Positions 1 to 8,995 of a stretch of DNA of 43,118 nt are shown piece by piece. The stretch comes from Turicibacter sp. (lineage in GTDB: Bacteria; Bacillota_I; Bacilli_A; MOL361; Turicibacteraceae): assembly GCA_009780245.1 (NCBI GenBank), contig WRAJ01000017.1, forward strand, positions 1 through 43,118, read 5' to 3'. The first letter of the stretch is position 1. The number at the start of each line of letters is the position of its first letter. The notes below the pieces were generated by a model. It was not told the origin of the DNA. It was given only the letters and a program-made list of their open reading frames with translations, and ran no database searches. Made by a program: the position numbers and the translations under genes.

Positions 1-27
1 CGCCAATTCTGTGGTAATATTATTCAT
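1..27 (-). CDS. 5' end of an unidentified gene running off the window
   Basis: Only the first nine codons are inside the window, reading MNNITTELA on the minus strand. A good ribosome binding site (AGAGG, about six bases before the ATG) supports a genuine start. The gene is downstream of tkt and yneF on the same strand, but about 215 bp containing two hairpin repeats separates them, so it may be a separate unit. Nine residues are too few to name a family. Confidence 0.45.
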
Positions 28-126
28 AGGAAGTCCTCTTTTCTGTGAATTTTGTTCTCGACAAACATTATTCTAACAGATTGAGACTTCCTTTTCTATT
101 TACACATACTATTTTACACTACCTGT

Positions 127-231
127 TAAAAGTCACAGCATTACGAGTTTTCGCAATTCTGTGACTTTTCTACGATGATTTCGGAAGATAAAAGTCACGG
201 TAGCACGAGTTTGCGCAATACTGTGACTTTA
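127..231. repeat. Two intergenic hairpin repeats (AAAGTCAC...GTGACTTT)
   Basis: Two copies of a roughly 42-bp imperfectly conserved unit occur at 128-169 and 190-231. Each begins AAAGTCAC and ends GTGACTTT, so each can fold into an 8-9 bp stem. The loops are related (both contain ACGAGTTT followed by CGCAAT). The copies are 20 bp apart. Neither is followed by a long T tract like an ordinary terminator. The design resembles the arrays at 24997-25323 and 26164-26403, which use different stem sequences. Confidence 0.7.
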
Positions 232-242
232 GCATTAATTTT

Positions 243-464
243 CTATAAATCCATATTTGCTCTTACTTGTTTCATCACTTGATTCACTTGCTTCTGGCTC
301 GGCTTGCGACCCATTTGTGACATCATGGCGATGATGACGTCTTCGTTAATTGGTGGGTTTTCTTTTAATTGCTTCTTCATCATGCGCTGTGAAACAAACA
401 ACCCAAGCGCTAGTCCTCCTAAGAAAGCTGCCGCGATTAAAATAATTGCTGGTACTAAATTCAT
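243..464 (-). CDS. yneF: UPF0154 family membrane protein YneF
   Basis: This 73-residue protein has one N-terminal transmembrane helix (about residues 4-24) followed by a basic cytoplasmic tail with the family signature KENPPINEDVI and MMSQMGRKPSQK. This is the UPF0154/YneF family, a small conserved Bacilli protein of unknown function. It starts two bases after the transketolase stop codon and is almost certainly co-transcribed and translationally coupled with tkt; in Bacillus subtilis yneF also lies just downstream of tkt. Length is typical. Confidence 0.9.
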   Translation of the reverse strand: MNLVPAIILIAAAFLGGLALGLFVSQRMMKKQLKENPPINEDVIIAMMSQMGRKPSQKQVNQVMKQVRANMDL

Positions 465-466
465 AA

Positions 467-2446
467 TTACTCAATTCCTTTATATAATTTTACAATGTTT
501 TCGGTTGTAAATCCGTATTCCTTAATCACATCTACTGCTGGTGCCGAAGCGCCAAACGTGTCAATGCCAAATACCACGCCGTCAAATCCGACGTATCTGT
601 GCCAGCCGTAAGTCGTTCCCATCTCCAGAGACAGACGCTTGCGAACGGCTTTTGGTAAGACTTTTTCTTGATACTCAGCTGATTGCTGATCAAATAAATC
701 CATCGAAGGCATACTCACAACTCGGACGTGCGTGCCTTCTTTTGCCAGTGCCGCTTGAACATCCATGGCTAAATTCACTTCTGAACCAGCTGCGATGATG
801 ATCCCATCTAACTCACCGGCTGCTTCGCTCATAATATAAGCACCGTGCTTCACGTTATCGTACGATGATTGTGCCATTGTCGTCAAATTCTGACGCGTCA
901 ACACTAAAGCGGTTGGTGTGTTTTGCGATTCGACGGCTAACCGCCAAGCTGCTGATGTTTCGTTAGCATCCGCAGGGCGAATCACTGATAGGTTCGGCAG
1001 GGACCTTAACATCGCTAGCTGTTCAACCGGTTCGTGGGTTGGGCCATCTTCACCAACTGCGATTGAATCGTGAGTGAGGACGTAAGTAACCGGCAATCCC
1101 ATCAGACTGGCCATGCGAATCGCTGGCTTCAAATAGTCAGAGAAAACAAAGAACGTTGCACCGAAGACTTTCATTCCCGTATGAAGCGCCATACCGTTTA
1201 GCATCGCTGCCATCGCGAACTCGCGGACGCCGAAATTGATGTTGCGATTCGTTGGCATCTCGTGTGTCCAATCCCCTGCGTCTTTGATGTTCGTTTTGTT
1301 TGAGCTAGACAAATCGGCAGAACCACCTAAGAAGAACGGAATCGCTTGGGCAATGGCGTTAATTGCCTCGTTGTTCGTGTCGCGCGTGGCTTGCGAGTGA
1401 CCTTGCTCGTACGTTGGCATGATATCAGCCAGATCCACTGCCAAGTCCCCTGTGATGGCTTGTTGTAGTTCAGCGGCAAGCTCTGGGTGAGTGGTCGCAT
1501 AAGCTGTTAACAAGGCGTTCCAAGTGTTTTCTGCTTCTGCACCACGTTTTGCAACGGTTGCTTCGTAATGGGCGTACACTTCTGTTGGTACTTCGAACGG
1601 TGCGTGTGGCCAGTTGTACGAAGATTTTGCGAAATCGCCGTCTTCATCGCCGAGTGGTGCGCCGTGTGTTGCGTTTGTTCCTTGCTTCATTGATCCATGA
1701 CCGATGATCGTTTTAATTTCAATGAGCGTTGGCTTGCCCGTTTCAGCTTTTGCTGCTGCGATCGCCGCGCTCATGGCCGCAATATCCGTACCGTCTTCGA
1801 CAAGCAACGTGTGCCAGCCGTATGATTCGTAACGCGCACGCACATCCTCGGTGAAGCTTTGCTCCGCCCTACCATCTAAGCAAATATCGTTTGAATCGTA
1901 TAACACGATCAGGCGATCTAGCTTCATGTGGCCTGCTAGCGATGAGGCTTCTGCGGTTGCGCCTTCCATCAGATCCCCATCGCCACATAAGGCGTAGGTG
2001 TAATGATCCACAACGTTGAAGCCGTCGCGGTTGTAGCGAGCAGCTAAGAACTTTTCGGCAAATGCCATCCCGACTGCCATTGGAATCCCTTGACCAAGCG
2101 GTCCACTTGTCGCATCCACGCCATCTGTGTGTTCAAACTCTGGGTGCCCAGGTGTTTTTGAATTTAGCTGACGAAATTGTTTCAGGTCGTCCATGCTGAC
2201 ATCGTAGCCCGAAAGATGCAGTAGCCCGTAAAGTAACATCGAGCCGTGACCAGCCGCTAACACAAAGCGATCACGGTTAAACCACCTGCTGTTTTTCGGA
2301 TTAGCCACTAAGTGATCCGCAAATAGCGTGTATGCCATTGGCGCAGCGCCTAAAACGATCCCTGGATGCCCTGAATTGGCTTTGTTAATGGCGTCGATCC
2401 CTAGAGCACGAATGGCATTAACTGCTTGTTGCTGTATATTTTCCAT
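467..2446 (-). CDS. tkt: Transketolase
   Basis: This 659-residue thiamine-diphosphate enzyme of the pentose phosphate pathway transfers two-carbon units between ketose and aldose phosphates. Visible signatures are [17 protein letters not shown] near residue 66, the thiamine-diphosphate motif [18 protein letters not shown] near residue 154 with its ND partner downstream, and the second-domain motif [18 protein letters not shown]. Length is normal. The start is supported by an AGGTG element before the ATG. It leads an operon with yneF. A promoter with TTGAAA, 17 bp spacing and TATGAT lies upstream at 2499-2527. It would link the sugar genes of this window to central metabolism. Confidence 0.97.
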   Translation of the reverse strand: MENIQQQAVNAIRALGIDAINKANSGHPGIVLGAAPMAYTLFADHLVANPKNSRWFNRDRFVLAAGHGSMLLYGLLHLSGYDVSMDDLKQFRQLNSKTPGHPEFEHTDGVDATSGPLGQGIPMAVGMAFAEKFLAARYNRDGFNVVDHYTYALCGDGDLMEGATAEASSLAGHMKLDRLIVLYDSNDICLDGRAEQSFTEDVRARYESYGWHTLLVEDGTDIAAMSAAIAAAKAETGKPTLIEIKTIIGHGSMKQGTNATHGAPLGDEDGDFAKSSYNWPHAPFEVPTEVYAHYEATVAKRGAEAENTWNALLTAYATTHPELAAELQQAITGDLAVDLADIMPTYEQGHSQATRDTNNEAINAIAQAIPFFLGGSADLSSSNKTNIKDAGDWTHEMPTNRNINFGVREFAMAAMLNGMALHTGMKVFGATFFVFSDYLKPAIRMASLMGLPVTYVLTHDSIAVGEDGPTHEPVEQLAMLRSLPNLSVIRPADANETSAAWRLAVESQNTPTALVLTRQNLTTMAQSSYDNVKHGAYIMSEAAGELDGIIIAAGSEVNLAMDVQAALAKEGTHVRVVSMPSMDLFDQQSAEYQEKVLPKAVRKRLSLEMGTTYGWHRYVGFDGVVFGIDTFGASAPAVDVIKEYGFTTENIVKLYKGIE

Positions 2447-2498
2447 GATTTACACCTCGTATTCTGTGCGTATTCTTTTTTGAAGCACAGTTCCTTTA

Positions 2499-2527
2499 AT
2501 CATACACGTTTTATTGTTTTTTTTCAA
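2499..2527 (-). promoter_or_regulatory. Sigma-A type promoter of tkt
   Basis: On the minus strand TTGAAA (2522-2527) and TATGAT (2499-2504) are separated by exactly 17 bp, about 50 bp upstream of the transketolase start. Confidence 0.6.
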
Positions 2528-2551
2528 CCCTATCGCCTGATTTTTCGCTTT

Positions 2552-2580
2552 AAAAAATGCAGCCGAGAAGGCCACATTTT
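2552..2580 (-). terminator. Rho-independent terminator of the ferredoxin-tailed aldo/keto reductase
   Basis: On the minus strand an 11-bp stem (AAAATG...CATTTT outside, GCC/GGC inside, two wobble pairs) with a TTCTC loop is followed by a T run. It begins within the stop codon of the gene at 2579-3691. Confidence 0.65.
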
Positions 2581-3691
2581 AGGGTTGTTCAAAGGTTTCA
2601 ACCACTTTTTGTAAGTCTTCAATGATCGGCAAATGCTGCGGGCAGACCGCTTCACACGCCCCGCATTCAATGCAATCCGATGCCTTTCCTTTATTCTTTG
2701 TACTAATGTTATAGTACATGCCGCTATTCCAATCGTTAAACTGTAATTTCGCGTTGTAAGCAGAGAAAATCTCTGGAATTGGGATGTCCATCGGACAATC
2801 GTCCACGCAATAACCGCACGCTGTACAAGCCACCCCGCCAAGCGCTTTCAAGATGTCCTTCACTTTTTCCACCGCATCAAACTCTTCTTGCGTAAACGGC
2901 TTAAAATCTTTCATATAGCTCAAATTATCTTCCATATCAGAAAGCGCGCTCATCCCCGAAACAACCTTCACCACACCATCAAAACTCCCCGCAAAACGAT
3001 TCGCATAACTCGCATAACTACCACCACCGAGCGCATCAAACACCGCCTTCGCATCGTCCGGCAACTTCACCAGCGCCCCACCCTTAGCCGGCTCCATGAT
3101 CGCCATCGGCTTGTTATGCTTGCGACAAACCTCATACACTTCCTTACTCTGAATACTCGCGTCGTAATAATCCATGTAATTAAACTGAATTTGCACAACC
3201 TCAATTTCAGGATGATCGGTTAAGATCCGTTCTAGCATTTCCGCGTTATCGTGAAAAGAAATCCCAACGTGTTTGATCTTGCCTTCCGCTTTGAGCTCTT
3301 GGGCAATTTCATACGCGCGCGTTCGTTTAAACTGCTCGTAATTCCCACGATCTTGGGCGTGCATAAAGTAGTAATCGAAGTACTCAACACCGGTCTGCTT
3401 GAGCTGCTTTTCAAAAAAAGGCCTAATATCTGCCTCTTCATTAAATAAATAGCCCGATAGTTTATTGACGATGCGGTAGCTTTCTCTTGGATACCTAGCA
3501 ACAAGGCAGTCGCGAATCGCTGTTTCACTTTTTCCGCTAATGTACCCGTGTGCCGTGTCAAAGTAGTTAAACCCAGCATCCATGTACAAATCGATCATTT
3601 GGTTGAATTGCTCGTGATCCACCTCGTCGCCTTTCATTGGCAATCTCATACAGCCGAACCCAAATAAATCTTTTAGTCTGTTATCTGACAT
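2579..3691 (-). CDS. Aldo/keto reductase with C-terminal 4Fe-4S ferredoxin domain
   Basis: This protein of about 370 residues has an N-terminal aldo/keto reductase barrel with the catalytic tetrad visible as D45, Y50, K77 and H111. The C-terminal ferredoxin-like tail has two cysteine clusters, CTACGYCVDDCP (Cys 289, 292, 295, 299) and CIECGACEAVCP (Cys 340, 343, 346, 350). This is the common Firmicute 'aldo/keto reductase, 4Fe-4S' architecture; the physiological substrate is unknown and the clusters suggest an electron input other than, or in addition to, NAD(P)H. Three nested starts exist (GTG 3700, ATG 3697, ATG 3691). I chose 3691 because GGAAGG is then nine bases upstream. It is monocistronic, with a terminator at its stop. 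Confidence 0.9.
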   Translation of the reverse strand: MSDNRLKDLFGFGCMRLPMKGDEVDHEQFNQMIDLYMDAGFNYFDTAHGYISGKSETAIRDCLVARYPRESYRIVNKLSGYLFNEEADIRPFFEKQLKQTGVEYFDYYFMHAQDRGNYEQFKRTRAYEIAQELKAEGKIKHVGISFHDNAEMLERILTDHPEIEVVQIQFNYMDYYDASIQSKEVYEVCRKHNKPMAIMEPAKGGALVKLPDDAKAVFDALGGGSYASYANRFAGSFDGVVKVVSGMSALSDMEDNLSYMKDFKPFTQEEFDAVEKVKDILKALGGVACTACGYCVDDCPMDIPIPEIFSAYNAKLQFNDWNSGMYYNISTKNKGKASDCIECGACEAVCPQHLPIIEDLQKVVETFEQP

Positions 3692-3855
3692 TTTCATCAC
3701 CCTTCCGATGTTATGTTACACGTTGAGATAATTGTACCACATTTTCGTTAAAAACGATAGTGACTTTCTATCGGTTTCTTGCCTAATCCTATCTAATCAC
3801 CCGTGCGATGTGCCTATGCATCATTTTTTATCGCTTTTTATGAAAACCTTAACTA

Positions 3856-3884
3856 TTGACAATATTTTCCCAAATTGTTATAAT
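3856..3884 (+). promoter_or_regulatory. Consensus sigma-A promoter of the flavoprotein gene
   Basis: TTGACA (3856-3861), 17 bp, TATAAT (3879-3884): both hexamers match consensus perfectly. The downstream gene has a strong AAAGGAG site. High basal expression of the lipoprotein is expected. Confidence 0.85.
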
Positions 3885-3920
3885 TTTAATTAAACAAAAA
3901 TCAAAGGAGAGATCACTAAT

Positions 3921-5699
3921 ATGAAACGGTTATTAACTATCTTTTTAATTGCTTTGGGGTTTACTTCCGTTCTGGTACTAGCAGGTTGCACCGACGATAC
4001 AGCGGAACCGGATGAGCCAGACACAGAAGAACCAACAGAGATGGCCGAAACTCCGGGAGAAACAGAGGATGCTTACTTTGCTGACATCGTCGTCATTGGT
4101 GGTGGGGCTGCTGGTATGACGGCCGCTGCACAAGCCGTTTACGACGGTGCAACGAACGTTATTATTTTGGAACAAGCCCCGTTTACTGGTGGGATTGCCC
4201 TGCAAGCGTTCGGTGGGATTAACGCAGCAGAGTCTAGGTATCAAGTAGAAACTGGTGAATATAGCACAGTGGAAGAAATGATTGACTGGATCATGAATCC
4301 AGGGGTTACTCACCCTGAGTTAGTTAGAACAATGGTCGAGCACTCAGCGGATACCATCCATTGGTTTAACGACTTTGCAGGCGCAGGGTTCAATGTCTTA
4401 ATGGGGAATTGGGCACATCGACCAGACGTCGGTGAAATGTCACCTGATAATTCTGATGTGGGTACCGTGCTCGTTGACTCATTAAACCAGACGCTCGTTG
4501 ACCATAACATTCCGGTTTTATTAAACACAACGGCGACGGAAATTCTTGTGGATGAAACTGGTGCCGTTATTGGTGTTGTGGCGACAAGAGCAGGTGAAGA
4601 AATCACCATCAACACACATGCCGTTGTTGTAACGACTGGGGCTGCGGCTATTCCGCAAACAACCATGATTGGCTTTGACGCTGATGCACCAGGATACGGG
4701 GTGGCTTTGACACCAGAAGCGGAAAACACTGGGTGGCAGTTAGCTTACAATGCGGGCGCTGAATTAACCATCACGTTAAGAGCGTTAGCTGCAACAGGTG
4801 TGCCTAATGTCAACTATTCAATTGATTTGTTTGAACAGGGTGCTACGTTAGTTAATATCGAAGGGGATACGTTTATTGACGTGTTAGATGCAACCGATCA
4901 GGAAATTGCATTGGCCGTGCAACAGCAACCTGAAGCAAGATTCTTCGTTGTCTTTAATGAGGAAATTGCAGATGAAGTTGAGAGCTTTGAAATTTATCAA
5001 GGTTTCGAGGATTTCTTAATCGCTGCTGATACGATTGAAGAGTTAGCTGAGCTACTTGAAATTGATGCCGATGCTTTGGCAGACTCAATTGATTTTGACG
5101 GACCGTTCTATGCTGGACCAGGAACTGGTATGGCAGTCGGTGCAAGTGCTGGTATTCGCATCAACGTCAACGCTGAAGTCGTTGGTCGAAATGGTGGTAT
5201 CGTGACTGGCTTATACGCGGCAGGTCCATCGGTTGGTGGGATTCAAGGATGGGGACGACACGGTGGAAGTTCATTAATGGAAGTCATGGTCTTCGGTCGT
5301 ATTGCTGGTGCAAGTGCCGCTCAATTTATCAGTAATAACTTCGAGCATACCGCTTTAACCATGCCACATTCCGATACGTTGATCTTTGCAGAAGAGTTAG
5401 CAGCGCAAGATGCTGAAGTACTTATTTTAGGATCACTTGCTGATTTAGAAGACGGTGTGTTTGAAGGATCAGCCGAAGGTTATTTAGGCACCATTTACGT
5501 GGAAGTAACCGTTGAAGGTGGTAGCATCACAGCCGTTGAGATCACGAACCATAACGATACGGATTTATACATGATGATGGCTGAGGACGGCGTGATTCCA
5601 CAAATAATAGCAGGCGCTGAAGAAGTAGACGCCACCGCAGGTGCAACTTATTCGAGCAGCGGAATTGTCGAAGCCGTTCGAGATGCTTTAGGGTTGTAA
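3921..5699 (+). CDS. Secreted lipoprotein FAD-dependent reductase with FMN-binding domain
   Basis: This 592-residue protein has a lipoprotein signal peptide with lipobox LAGC (Cys23), then an acidic Pro/Glu/Thr-rich linker (residues 25-50). Next is a FAD_binding_2 fold with the dinucleotide motif GGGAAG (60-65) and the ligand segment GLYAAGPSVGGIQGWGRHGG. The C-terminal FMN-binding domain (about 500-592) ends in DATAGATYSS, where Thr576 is the likely residue covalently flavinylated by an ApbE transferase. Extracellular fumarate-reductase-like enzymes of Gram-positive flavin-based electron transfer share this architecture (family knowledge). Here the histidine-containing HTMGG-type active-site segment is replaced by GTGMAVGASAG and NRLGG by GRHGG, so the acceptor may not be fumarate. 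No ApbE gene or membrane quinone partner is in the window. It is monocistronic with its own promoter and terminator. Confidence 0.85.
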   Translation: MKRLLTIFLIALGFTSVLVLAGCTDDTAEPDEPDTEEPTEMAETPGETEDAYFADIVVIGGGAAGMTAAAQAVYDGATNVIILEQAPFTGGIALQAFGGINAAESRYQVETGEYSTVEEMIDWIMNPGVTHPELVRTMVEHSADTIHWFNDFAGAGFNVLMGNWAHRPDVGEMSPDNSDVGTVLVDSLNQTLVDHNIPVLLNTTATEILVDETGAVIGVVATRAGEEITINTHAVVVTTGAAAIPQTTMIGFDADAPGYGVALTPEAENTGWQLAYNAGAELTITLRALAATGVPNVNYSIDLFEQGATLVNIEGDTFIDVLDATDQEIALAVQQQPEARFFVVFNEEIADEVESFEIYQGFEDFLIAADTIEELAELLEIDADALADSIDFDGPFYAGPGTGMAVGASAGIRINVNAEVVGRNGGIVTGLYAAGPSVGGIQGWGRHGGSSLMEVMVFGRIAGASAAQFISNNFEHTALTMPHSDTLIFAEELAAQDAEVLILGSLADLEDGVFEGSAEGYLGTIYVEVTVEGGSITAVEITNHNDTDLYMMMAEDGVIPQIIAGAEEVDATAGATYSSSGIVEAVRDALGL

Positions 5700-5713
5700 A
5701 AAAGAATTTACAT

Positions 5714-5756
5714 AAAAAAAATCGGTTCACTACATACGTCGTGTTCCGATTTTTTT
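5714..5756 (+). terminator. Terminator after the flavoprotein gene
   Basis: AAAAAATCGG pairs with CCGATTTTTTT around a 20-base loop just after the stop codon. The A and T runs could let it work in both directions. Confidence 0.7.
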
Positions 5757-5770
5757 ATGCTTTAAGAGTT

Positions 5771-5869
5771 TTAGTCTAAGAGGTCATTACAGTCTGCAAG
5801 TTCTTCAATGTTATTAAAAAGTAACTCATTTTCTGGGGTGCTTTTGCAATTCCCGACTGTATTCATCAT
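5771..5869 (-). CDS. Small ORF (32 residues) overlapping the ATPase stop codon
   Basis: This ORF begins MMNTVGNCKSTPENELLF and ends in an acidic stretch. Its ATG overlaps the stop of the upstream ATPase gene by four bases (ATGA), an arrangement that usually gives translational coupling. It is acidic, has two cysteines and no membrane segment. I recognise no family. It could also be a decayed tail of a longer ancestor or a chance ORF. Confidence 0.3.
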   Translation of the reverse strand: MMNTVGNCKSTPENELLFNNIEELADCNDLLD

Positions 5870-7413
5870 ACCCGCAAATCAAATATCCTCTTACCTTCTC
5901 CAATTTCAACCCACTCTTGCCGCCTTAATTTATCCTCTCTAAAATCGAATGTCAGCAAATAACCTTCGTCTAAATTCAATTTGTCCATATACCCCTGTAA
6001 TTGCTCATACGCTTCCTGATGACGCTTTTCACCGCGCCAAATTTTAAGCTCGATAACGAATTGTTGATTCAAATAGTTAACCACAACATCCATACGACGA
6101 TCATCAGTGAAATGACTTTCGATGTGCGCGAAGCCGTACCCGTTTAAAACAGGATTGATGAAAAATAAGAAAAAGAAGCGCGATTCTCGTTCGACAAAGG
6201 CTAGGTCTTTTTCGCTGTAATGTTGGTGGTAGTAAACAGCAAATTTTTCAAGACAGGTTTGCATGTTAAGAACGCCGTTTTGAACAATATCAGAATAGTT
6301 TTCTGGCGTCACTGAATCACTTTCCATCAAAGCTTTCATTTTTTCTTTGCTAACAAAGTAATCAATGAGCAGTAACTCAAAAATTTTATTTGAAATTTTC
6401 ACGCGATTATCAACATTTTTTACTAGCCCATAGCGATGGCAAAGTGCAATAACGGGGTTTCCAAGGGTAAATGACCATCGTTCGTTAGTGAATAAAACAC
6501 TATACATGAATTTATATATTGCCGGATCGTTTTCTAAATATTTAAACAAGCTATCAAACAAAGGAATGCTATCTTCTAAGGTAATCAAAAATTTCACTGC
6601 CCTTTTGACACCCACAAGTGACCAATTTTTCTCAAACTTTTCATCAATAAATTTACAGATGCGTGAGACTAGGACGGGATAGCCGCTAGTATAGTGATAT
6701 ATTTCAGTTGCAATTTCCGAAGCATTCATTCCTGTTTGATAATCTTTTTCATACTCAAGTAGCATACCTGCAATTTCTGAAATAGAAAATGACATGTCAA
6801 CTTCAAAATCAGAAGCAATGTTCCAAGGTGAGTTATACATGCTCGTTTCCCCAGCACTTGGTTTGTGATGTCCCTCTTGAATCATTGCTAGAATGACACT
6901 GTGGAAAGTAAAATCTCTTCCGCCACGTCTTGCCAAGAATTTATCTCTTAATATACTCAGAAATCCTAAAAATACACGATGTCCATCGGCTTTATCTACC
7001 GCGTCAATAAGCAAAACAACCTTTCTTCCTTCACACATATCTGTGATGCGACCACTTAAATCATTAAAAGTTTCGATATCTGCTTTCTTCCATGATTCGC
7101 GGTACTCTTTGTCAATACCGGAAAAACGCAGTGCTTTATCTACTTGGTTGAAAAATACGCGACCAAAAATGGCTGTATTTGCAAATTCCTCTTCATCTGA
7201 TGCTTCAAAGCTAAGCGAGATTACGATATAATCATCTGATAAAAAACGTCGTAATCGTGCCAAGGTAGTTGTCTTACCATACTGCTTACCAAGCTTAATA
7301 GTAAAATAAGCTTTATCATCCACCATCTTTTTAATCTGCTCAAGCTTACCAGTAATGTCTACCATATAATTTTCTTCTGGAGTACAGACTCCTGTTACGT
7401 TGAATTTTCTCAT
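5866..7413 (-). CDS. AAA-ATPase-like protein with C-terminal PD-(D/E)XK nuclease domain
   Basis: This 515-residue protein matches the architecture of the 'AAA-ATPase-like plus DUF1703/PD-(D/E)XK' family, which is common and often multicopy in anaerobic bacteria; its function is undetermined and a defence or mobile-element role has been suspected. The Walker A region is GKQYGKTT (42-49). Walker B is VVLLID (132-137), but it is followed by AVD where I expect EVD, so the usual catalytic glutamate is absent. Near the C-terminus RRMDVVVNYLNQQFVIELKIW supplies the D...E-x-K nuclease signature. An 8-bp inverted repeat lies in the promoter region (7467-7495). A 32-codon ORF overlaps the stop codon. 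Confidence 0.8.
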   Translation of the reverse strand: MRKFNVTGVCTPEENYMVDITGKLEQIKKMVDDKAYFTIKLGKQYGKTTTLARLRRFLSDDYIVISLSFEASDEEEFANTAIFGRVFFNQVDKALRFSGIDKEYRESWKKADIETFNDLSGRITDMCEGRKVVLLIDAVDKADGHRVFLGFLSILRDKFLARRGGRDFTFHSVILAMIQEGHHKPSAGETSMYNSPWNIASDFEVDMSFSISEIAGMLLEYEKDYQTGMNASEIATEIYHYTSGYPVLVSRICKFIDEKFEKNWSLVGVKRAVKFLITLEDSIPLFDSLFKYLENDPAIYKFMYSVLFTNERWSFTLGNPVIALCHRYGLVKNVDNRVKISNKIFELLLIDYFVSKEKMKALMESDSVTPENYSDIVQNGVLNMQTCLEKFAVYYHQHYSEKDLAFVERESRFFFLFFINPVLNGYGFAHIESHFTDDRRMDVVVNYLNQQFVIELKIWRGEKRHQEAYEQLQGYMDKLNLDEGYLLTFDFREDKLRRQEWVEIGEGKRIFDLRV

Positions 7414-7466
7414 GTTTTCACCTTATTTTTCTATTGTCCTGTAGATTCATTTTAACATATCACCTA

Positions 7467-7495
7467 CTAAATTGATACAGATTTCAACAATTTAG
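7467..7495. promoter_or_regulatory. Inverted repeat in the ATPase promoter region
   Basis: CTAAATTG (7467-7474) and CAATTTAG (7488-7495) form a perfect 8-bp inverted repeat with a 13-bp spacer, about 55-80 bp upstream of the ATPase start. This is the size of a two-turn protein operator. No regulator is adjacent, so autoregulation or a remote factor is possible. Confidence 0.4.
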
Positions 7496-7517
7496 TTGAG
7501 AAAATTCTACTAAAATA

Positions 7518-7541
7518 AAAAGCCACCTCTCGGCGACCTAA
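7518..7541 (-). terminator. Terminator after the second aldo/keto reductase
   Basis: On the minus strand a GC-rich stem (GGTCGCC/GGTGGC, with wobble pairs) closed by a GAGA tetraloop is followed by TTTTT immediately after the reductase stop codon. Confidence 0.65.
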
Positions 7542-7544
7542 CTC

Positions 7545-8507
7545 TTAAAAGAAATTAACTTCCATAAAATCAATCTTCGCCAATAATTCATTAATGCGTG
7601 TGTACTCGTCCTTGCTTAGCATAATCTCCGCCGCTCCAGCATTCTCGCGTAGACGTTCTACATTTCGCGTACCCGGAATCGGGATGCACTTTTCATTACG
7701 TGCCATCACCCAAACTAAGGAAATCTGTGCCGGTGTTGCCCCCTTTTCCTCAGCTAAGCCCACAACAAACTGCAACAGCTCCTGATTTGCCTCCATCGCC
7801 TCGTCCGAGAAGCGCTTCATTATTCCGCGCAAATCACCCTCCGCAAACGTCGCCCCCTTCTCGATCGTGTTCGTCAAGAACCCCTTAGCCAATGGCGAAT
7901 ACGGCACAACCGCAATGTCTAATTCCTCGCATACTTCAAGGACACCGTCTTTCTCCATCGTGCGATAAGCCATTGAATATTCATTCTCAACCGCCGTCAC
8001 AGGGCAAATCGCATGCGCGCGCCGGATCGTGTCTGCATCACACGCTGAAAGTCCCCAAGCTTTGATCTTCCCCTCGTCGATCAACTTCTGCATGGTGCGA
8101 GCGACGTTCTCAACCGGCGTGTTTGGATCTTGACGGTGCTGGTAATACAAGTCAATCGTCTCTACACGTAGCCTTTTCAACGAGCCTTCTAACGATTCGC
8201 GAATCCCCGCTTCTGATGAATCCAAGTCCATCTTCCCCGTCTTATTACACATCCCCTTGATCCCAAATTTCGTTGCGATCACGACTCGGTCTTGATAAGG
8301 CTCCAACGCCTCACCGACTAGCTCCTCGTTATGCGCCCCGTAAATCTCGGCCGTGTCAAAGAAGTTGTACCCGATCGCGACTGCTTCTTGCAATAGCTTA
8401 ATCCCGACTTCCTTTTCCGTCTCTGGCCCGAACGCATGCGACAAGCCCATACACCCCAACCCCACTACCGATACTTCTAGTCCTTTTCCGATGTTAATTT
8501 TTCTCAT
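7545..8507 (-). CDS. Aldo/keto reductase, YhdN/Tas-like
   Basis: This NAD(P)H-dependent oxidoreductase of about 320 residues has the AKR barrel and tetrad segments NFFDTAEIYG (Asp, Tyr), VIATKFG (Lys) and YYQHRQDP (His), plus the C-terminal cofactor motif IPIPGTRNVERL. The family reduces aldehydes and ketones, often as a general detoxifier; no specific substrate can be read here. The reading frame stays open upstream, but I start it at MRKINIGKG because GAGGAGG lies nine bases before that ATG. It lies directly downstream of the truncated MFS gene on the same strand (48 bp apart), so it is probably co-transcribed with it from the TetR-controlled region and may be a TetR target. Confidence 0.9.
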   Translation of the reverse strand: MRKINIGKGLEVSVVGLGCMGLSHAFGPETEKEVGIKLLQEAVAIGYNFFDTAEIYGAHNEELVGEALEPYQDRVVIATKFGIKGMCNKTGKMDLDSSEAGIRESLEGSLKRLRVETIDLYYQHRQDPNTPVENVARTMQKLIDEGKIKAWGLSACDADTIRRAHAICPVTAVENEYSMAYRTMEKDGVLEVCEELDIAVVPYSPLAKGFLTNTIEKGATFAEGDLRGIMKRFSDEAMEANQELLQFVVGLAEEKGATPAQISLVWVMARNEKCIPIPGTRNVERLRENAGAAEIMLSKDEYTRINELLAKIDFMEVNFF

Positions 8508-8554
8508 TTTTTTCGTCCTCCTCGACTTATGGTTACCACCATTCATTTCATTTT

Positions 8555-8746
8555 TTATCCTTCTGTTGCTAATTCTGGCGCTGGCACTTCCTTGATGCCG
8601 AACACGCGTTTTCGTAACACGAGCACCCCAAGCATTGATACTAACACCACCCCTGCCAAAATCGAGTACGGCGCTGTCAGCGCATCGTTGATAATAGGCG
8701 GTGACATAAAAACCAGTGAACTTGCTAGTAGGATGAACTTTATCAT
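8555..8746 (-). pseudogene. Internally deleted MFS transporter remnant (63 codons, in frame)
   Basis: The ORF joins the first 20 or so residues of an MFS transporter (MIKFILLASSLVFMSPPIIN) directly to the last 40 or so (from TAPYSILAG through LRKRVFG). Both halves align with the intact transporter at 9700-10860, whose ends read ISPPIIN and ELTAPYPILAG...LRKRVFG. About 330 codons are missing at one in-frame junction. It cannot be a working transporter, but it retains a promoter region with TetR-type operators and could yield a two-helix membrane peptide. It probably arose by duplication of the transporter and internal deletion. Confidence 0.8.
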
Positions 8747-8774
8747 TTCGATACCTCCATTTTTGCAGTTTTTA

Positions 8775-8975
8775 GACTGACTACTCTAAACGATATGCTG
8801 TTGGTGGTTATTTTTCACCTACAATGCTCCTGAACTGGAGTGATTACTCTATTATGTTATCACCTAACTGCTAACATTGCAAGTCTTTTTTGAAATTTTT
8901 TTTAAAATAGCCAAAAAACAGCACTTGACTGTGCTGAGATTATGTGGTACTTTAGCTGATGTAGAGTAAATACTC
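8775..8975. promoter_or_regulatory. Three TetR-type operators and the tetR promoter
   Basis: Three related 12-bp sites occur between the MFS remnant and tetR: GACTGACTACTC (8775-8786), GAGTGATTACTC (8838-8849) and GAGTAAATACTC (8964-8975). The third has perfect 5-bp arms. It lies just after a tetR promoter (TTGACT 8925-8930, 17 bp, TACTTT 8948-8953), as expected for autorepression. The other two face the MFS remnant and reductase. Assignment to this TetR protein is inferred from position. Confidence 0.55.
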
Positions 8976-8995
8976 GGATAGGAGATTATGCTTTT

